This document shows, piece by piece, positions 6,044-9,248 of a DNA stretch of 9,248 nucleotides. Each line of letters opens with the position of its first letter. Positions within the stretch are counted from its first letter, which is position 1. The stretch is taken from NCBI GenBank assembly GCA_902812455.1, contig CADDZH010000145.1:1-9248 (forward strand), read 5' to 3'. This stretch comes from Chloroflexota bacterium. Its GTDB lineage: Bacteria > Chloroflexota > Ktedonobacteria > Ktedonobacterales > Ktedonobacteraceae. The translations under genes and the position numbers were made by a program. The notes under the pieces are model-generated. The model was not told the origin of the DNA. It ran no database searches and saw only the letters and a program-made list of their open reading frames with translations.

Positions 6044-7624
6044 ATGCCAGACACTTTCAACCCGGCTCCAGAGCGTATTCTGGAACTGAACTCCAGTAAC
6101 CCTCCTCTGCCCAATCTGTGTGAAGGCGCAGGAGTGGTGGTGGGCAACCAGACCTTTGACAGCACGCACGTCCCGTTCGAGTGGACCCCGATTCTGAATC
6201 CTACCAATGAATATGATGACCGTGTTGCCGTGGCTGGTTGGACCATCCAACCGCAGGTTTCAGGACAGGATAATCCCTTTCTGCATCCCTTTGGCAACGA
6301 CTGGGAATGCTCTATCGCCCCTGACCCGCCGTATGCCTCTGTCCTTGCGCAAACCAATTGCGCGTTTGATGATGGTTCCCCTGGAGCAACCAGCGCTAGC
6401 TACCTGAGCGCACTCGCCACGGCCAGTCAGGAGGGCCTGCCCACACTGGCGGTGTGTGGGAAGAGTGGACACGGGGTGCTCGGCGTCGAAATGGACGAAG
6501 GGCTCATCCCAGCCGAGTATCGCTCCAACGCGGGAGACCGCATCGTGGTCTACGGTCGGTGGATTGTCGATGATGGACACAATGACTTCCATACCGAGAT
6601 CCATACGCCGCTGATGCTCGCCTGGGCGCGTTCCATCAGCGGCCCCAGCCCGGTCGCGGCACAGGAGATGCCGAATGCGGTTCTCGAAGGAGGAGTAGCG
6701 ACCCCCTTTCCTGGGCCGTCGACCTTCTCGCGCATCATCACGCGTCCCTACTTTGTCAGCCAGTACTTCGATGATGGAAAATCACTCTTCCCGCACATCA
6801 TCGACCAGGCTGAAAGCCTCAATGGTTTCTTTGAGACCATCAATCCCTTTGAGCCAGCCGTGCTGGACGCCGTGGCGACGGTCTCTCCCTATCCGTTCCA
6901 GGGGACCCACTCGCTGACCTATACCGTGCGTACACCCCAACCACGGCCAAATCCTAACGACGAACTGCTGGTCTGTTACCACTTCATTGTCCGCGATGGC
7001 TGTTCTGTCACCCTGGCGCAGGCCGGTGCCGGTGATGATGGGATCAGCGTTACCATCACCCTGGAAAACCTTCCACCTCCGCCTGATCCCTGTCAACAAT
7101 ACATCGGTGAAGAGATCGGCGCGAGCAACCTGGTCGAGCGGATTGCCAATACGCCAGTGCCCACCAACCCGCGAGCAATAGAGGCCAGGGAACAGGCATT
7201 GGCGAACGCTGTAAAGCTAGCACAGGAGGCGAGCGCGAAGCTCGCCGCATGCAGAAAACACCATCCTACTCCTCCACCTGCGCCACCAACCTATCAAGCG
7301 CCAGCGCTCCCGGCACATGAGACCTCCACCATCCCATTTGATCAGCTGCCCTTGCCAACCGCACACAGCCTGCAAGCGGCGCTCGCGGAGTTCTGGGCCT
7401 GGGCAGTCAGCGCGAGTTTTACCGCCGTGACCTATGCCGGGCAAGGCGGTCCCCACACCAGACACGATCAGAAGGATCTGACCTGGGCGAAGCCGGTCAA
7501 AGATCTGACAGCATCTGATCGTACTGTTCACACGGTCAGCAACGATCAACCCTTTCCCAGTTTCGGGCTGGATCATTCTTGGGTGGGGAAGTGCTTCTCC
7601 CGGTCCTACTGGCCTCGCGCTTGA
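6044..7624 (+). CDS. Uncharacterised 526-residue protein with His/Glu/Asp cluster
   Basis: No known family is recognised with confidence. The N-terminus (MPDTFNPAPERILELN) has no signal peptide and no membrane segment is visible. The striking part is residues 165-190: a beta-like strand DRIVVYGRWIV, then DDGHNDFHTEIHTP, with D176, D177, H179, D181, H183, E185 and H187 in a dense potential metal-binding cluster. Residues about 380-406 (EAREQALANAVKLAQEAS...) look helical or coiled-coil, followed by a proline-rich linker at about 408-424 and a C-terminal segment of about 100 residues. AAAAGGAG (6030-6037) lies six bases before the ATG. It follows the lipoprotein gene by 125 bases and precedes the solute-binding lipoprotein by 46, suggesting cotranscription. 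A metal-dependent enzyme is one possibility, a beta-sandwich binding protein another; both are inference. Confidence 0.85.
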   Translation: MPDTFNPAPERILELNSSNPPLPNLCEGAGVVVGNQTFDSTHVPFEWTPILNPTNEYDDRVAVAGWTIQPQVSGQDNPFLHPFGNDWECSIAPDPPYASVLAQTNCAFDDGSPGATSASYLSALATASQEGLPTLAVCGKSGHGVLGVEMDEGLIPAEYRSNAGDRIVVYGRWIVDDGHNDFHTEIHTPLMLAWARSISGPSPVAAQEMPNAVLEGGVATPFPGPSTFSRIITRPYFVSQYFDDGKSLFPHIIDQAESLNGFFETINPFEPAVLDAVATVSPYPFQGTHSLTYTVRTPQPRPNPNDELLVCYHFIVRDGCSVTLAQAGAGDDGISVTITLENLPPPPDPCQQYIGEEIGASNLVERIANTPVPTNPRAIEAREQALANAVKLAQEASAKLAACRKHHPTPPPAPPTYQAPALPAHETSTIPFDQLPLPTAHSLQAALAEFWAWAVSASFTAVTYAGQGGPHTRHDQKDLTWAKPVKDLTASDRTVHTVSNDQPFPSFGLDHSWVGKCFSRSYWPRA

Positions 7625-7656
7625 GTAATCGCAAAGAAGACGTTCATCGGTAACAA

Positions 7657-7663
7657 AAGGAGG
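7657..7663 (+). promoter_or_regulatory. Ribosome binding site of the solute-binding lipoprotein
   Basis: AAGGAGG lies seven bases before the ATG at 7671, a near-ideal arrangement. It supports this start over the internal Met22. Confidence 0.8.
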
Positions 7664-7670
7664 AAACTCG

Positions 7671-8873
7671 ATGCAAAAATTTCCCATTGGTTCCCTGATA
7701 TCTCGCGCTTCACCCATTACCCGGCGCAGACCCATGCAGCAGGTGTCTGCCTTTCTAGGGGTGCTGTTCGCGCTGCTCCTCGTGCTGAGTGCCTGTGGCG
7801 GCACAACTGGCCCTACTGCCGGAGCGACGCCAACTCTTCCCCCTGGCTGTACCAGGAGCAGCAGCCTCACCCTCGTCTCTGCGGTGGGATATGGTACGGA
7901 TGCGGCAATGGCTTTCCACCAGCAAACAGGCGTTCCCGTGCGCGTCATCCCGTTTGCTGACCACTATGACGGCAGCAATGGTGCTGCCTGGGATGTCGCA
8001 TGGGTTTCGCAGCTCCTCGCGCAGAAGGGGGACAACGACCGGGCGTTGCTCAGGTGGACCTCCCCCAACCTGGGTAGCTATACCTCCCTGGGGGCACGCC
8101 TGGTCCCAGTTGACCATAGCTACTATCCAACCGGGGTGACCGCTGCCGAGGCGATTGTCTACAACCTGAACCATGTGCCAGCAGCAGGACTCCCCGCCAC
8201 CTGGACCGACCTGGAGAAGCCCGCCTACAAAGACGAGGTGGCCGAAACCTCGATCTTCTGGAGCAGTACGACCTACACTACGGTGACGGGCATCTCGCAG
8301 CTCTTGGGAGGGCCGGACCAGGGTCTCCACTTCCTGCTGGGTTTGCAGGCGAATGGCGCTATGTTTCCTGGAACCGACGACCTGACGCTCAAACTGGTGG
8401 AGAGCGGCGCCCGCGAGTTTGGCATTGTGCAGGACAGTGCCTACTACCTGGCCAAGCACCAGGGGCAGCCACTGGGCATCATTTACCCCACCACCGGCGT
8501 GGTGGCGCTCACGACGAACCTGGCTATTCGAGCCACAAGCCGAGAGCAGGCGTGTGCTGAGCAGTTCGTGAATTGGGTCCTCTCCCCTGCTGGGCAGGCG
8601 GTCCTCACCCATCATGATCCTACGGAGAGCGAGACCTACTTCGTCCCCATCATCCGGGGAGTCACTCCCCTCGTGAGCCGGCAGACGACTGGCATTCCCT
8701 TTGTGCCGTATAATGTAGTGAAGTGGGCGCGGCTTGCCCTGGCGCAGCGCTTGTGGGTCAACAGCCATGTGCAGTCAGCACACACGGCAGTCAGTCCACT
8801 CTTGCCGGGTGGGGATGGCAGCTTATGCAAAGATAACTGTGATCCTTGCCTGTGTAATTGCCTTTGCCATTGA
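7671..8873 (+). CDS. ABC-type solute-binding lipoprotein, iron(III)/FbpA-like, with Cys-rich tail
   Basis: The 400-residue protein has an Arg-rich N-terminus, a hydrophobic core at about 25-39 and the lipobox LSAC with C42, so it should be membrane-anchored outside the cell. The rest resembles family-1/AfuA-FbpA solute-binding proteins: SLTLVSAVGYGTDAAMAF (65-82) as first strand and helix, YNLNHVPAAGLPATWTDL (164-181) at the usual domain hinge, REFGIVQDSAYYLAKHQGQP (248-267), then IIYPTTGVVAL and FVNWVLSPAGQAVL (299-312). The tyrosine pair Y258-Y259 falls where iron-binding members carry their ligand tyrosines; iron as substrate is inference. The region between strand 1 and the hinge is shorter than usual. 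The last 15 residues, CKDNCDPCLCNCLCH, contain six cysteines, which is unusual for the family. No permease or ATPase gene follows in the window. Confidence 0.85.
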   Translation: MQKFPIGSLISRASPITRRRPMQQVSAFLGVLFALLLVLSACGGTTGPTAGATPTLPPGCTRSSSLTLVSAVGYGTDAAMAFHQQTGVPVRVIPFADHYDGSNGAAWDVAWVSQLLAQKGDNDRALLRWTSPNLGSYTSLGARLVPVDHSYYPTGVTAAEAIVYNLNHVPAAGLPATWTDLEKPAYKDEVAETSIFWSSTTYTTVTGISQLLGGPDQGLHFLLGLQANGAMFPGTDDLTLKLVESGAREFGIVQDSAYYLAKHQGQPLGIIYPTTGVVALTTNLAIRATSREQACAEQFVNWVLSPAGQAVLTHHDPTESETYFVPIIRGVTPLVSRQTTGIPFVPYNVVKWARLALAQRLWVNSHVQSAHTAVSPLLPGGDGSLCKDNCDPCLCNCLCH

Positions 8874-9040
8874 CGAGGCGAGGTGGGCCGGGTGCGCCGG
8901 GTGCGTCCTGGCACGTTGTGCTGCCAAATGGCCTGGTGTGCTTCGCCTGCGCTTTGCTCATCGGGGAAGCGCGAGGAGAAGCAGGAGCAAGCCCGGCATG
9001 ACACAGGAAAAAGCAAGGACCAAAACAATGGAGGTGACCG
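8874..9040 (+). other. Gap of 167 bases before the membrane protein gene
   Basis: The only structure seen is an exact tandem duplication of CCGGGTGCG at 8888-8905. No promoter, terminator or T-run is evident. A frame from ATG 8815 crosses this gap but is not convincing as a gene. Confidence 0.4.
9030..9034 (+). promoter_or_regulatory. Ribosome binding site of the membrane protein gene
   Basis: GGAGG, within GGAGGTGA, lies six bases before the ATG at 9041 and supports that start. Confidence 0.7.
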
Positions 9041-9248
9041 ATGCGTACACAGGCGAATAACCCAGCTATTACACCCGTGCTGCGCCTGGCGACGCTGATC
9101 GAGGCGCTGGTGCTGGCCGGCGCGGGCGGCCTGCTGTTCTTCTGGCCGGCCCTGGCTCGCACGCTGTGGCCCTGGCCGCTCGCGCCGTTCAACACGGCCT
9201 TCCTGGGGGCGGTCTACCTGGCCTCCTTTGCCACGGTCGGCATGCTGC
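9041..9248 (+). CDS. Membrane protein, partial (5' end only)
   Basis: An open frame from ATG 9041 runs off the window and encodes at least 69 residues. After a short polar N-terminus (MRTQANNPAITPVLR) there are two probable transmembrane segments, about residues 16-38 (ATLIEALVLAGAGGLLFFW) and 52-69 (TAFLGAVYLASFATVGML), joined by a loop with the tryptophan/proline run RTLWPWPLAPFN. The coding bias (GC at third positions, CTG/GTG/GCC) is strong. It lies 167 bases after the solute-binding lipoprotein in the same direction and may belong to the same unit. The segment does not show ABC permease motifs, but those would lie further in, so a transporter subunit cannot be ruled out. The family is not recognised. 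Confidence 0.8.
   Translation, partial: MRTQANNPAITPVLRLATLIEALVLAGAGGLLFFWPALARTLWPWPLAPFNTAFLGAVYLASFATVGML

Noticed and set aside
7755..8768. Minus-strand 337-residue open frame
   Set aside because: Antisense to the solute-binding lipoprotein, which has a signal peptide, lipobox, family motifs and ribosome binding site.
8815..9060. 81-residue frame starting MAAYAKITVILACVIAF, overlapping the end of the solute-binding gene
   Set aside because: The hydrophobic start is suggestive, but the remainder is Arg/Cys-rich noise, the upstream site is weak, and it overlaps the well-supported gene starting at 9041. It is kept in mind only as a possible sign of a frameshift.

Overview
The window looks like an accessory region of a GC-rich (roughly 60% by eye) bacterial chromosome. 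I suspect a Chloroflexota/Ktedonobacteria-type soil bacterium. The reasons are the long TPR-CHAT protein with 46-residue repeats, lipoprotein signals ending in ACGGT/ACGSS-type sequence, and strong AAGGAGG ribosome binding sites. The taxonomic call is inference only. I see no rRNA, tRNA or CRISPR array.

Layout. Positions 1-90 are non-coding and carry two direct copies of a 12-mer, possibly the edge of a mobile element. A complete tyrosine recombinase (91-1098, minus) has all six catalytic positions. The 186-base gap above it holds an 11-bp-arm inverted repeat plus a further copy of its arm, which could be a recombination site. Next comes a large minus-strand gene (1285-4791) for a TPR-CHAT protein, a caspase-like protease with an intact His/Cys pair. 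A 392-base divergent intergenic region follows. It holds a good minus-strand sigma70-type promoter with a dyad inside its spacer, a perfect 24-bp palindrome, a weaker plus-strand promoter and a possible 18-residue leader ORF.

Rightward from there runs a plus-strand cluster, probably one transcription unit: a small secreted lipoprotein (5184-5918), an uncharacterised 526-residue protein with a His/Glu/Asp-rich motif (6044-7624), a lipoprotein resembling iron(III)-type ABC solute-binding proteins but with a six-cysteine tail (7671-8873), and the start of a membrane protein that runs off the window (9041-9248).

How the parts may work together: a cytoplasmic TPR-CHAT protease is divergently arranged with a set of envelope proteins, across a shared intergenic region with two separate operator-like palindromes, and next to an integrase. 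This fits a mobile or accessory module with regulated, linked expression. The arrangement and motifs are seen directly; the functional link is inference.
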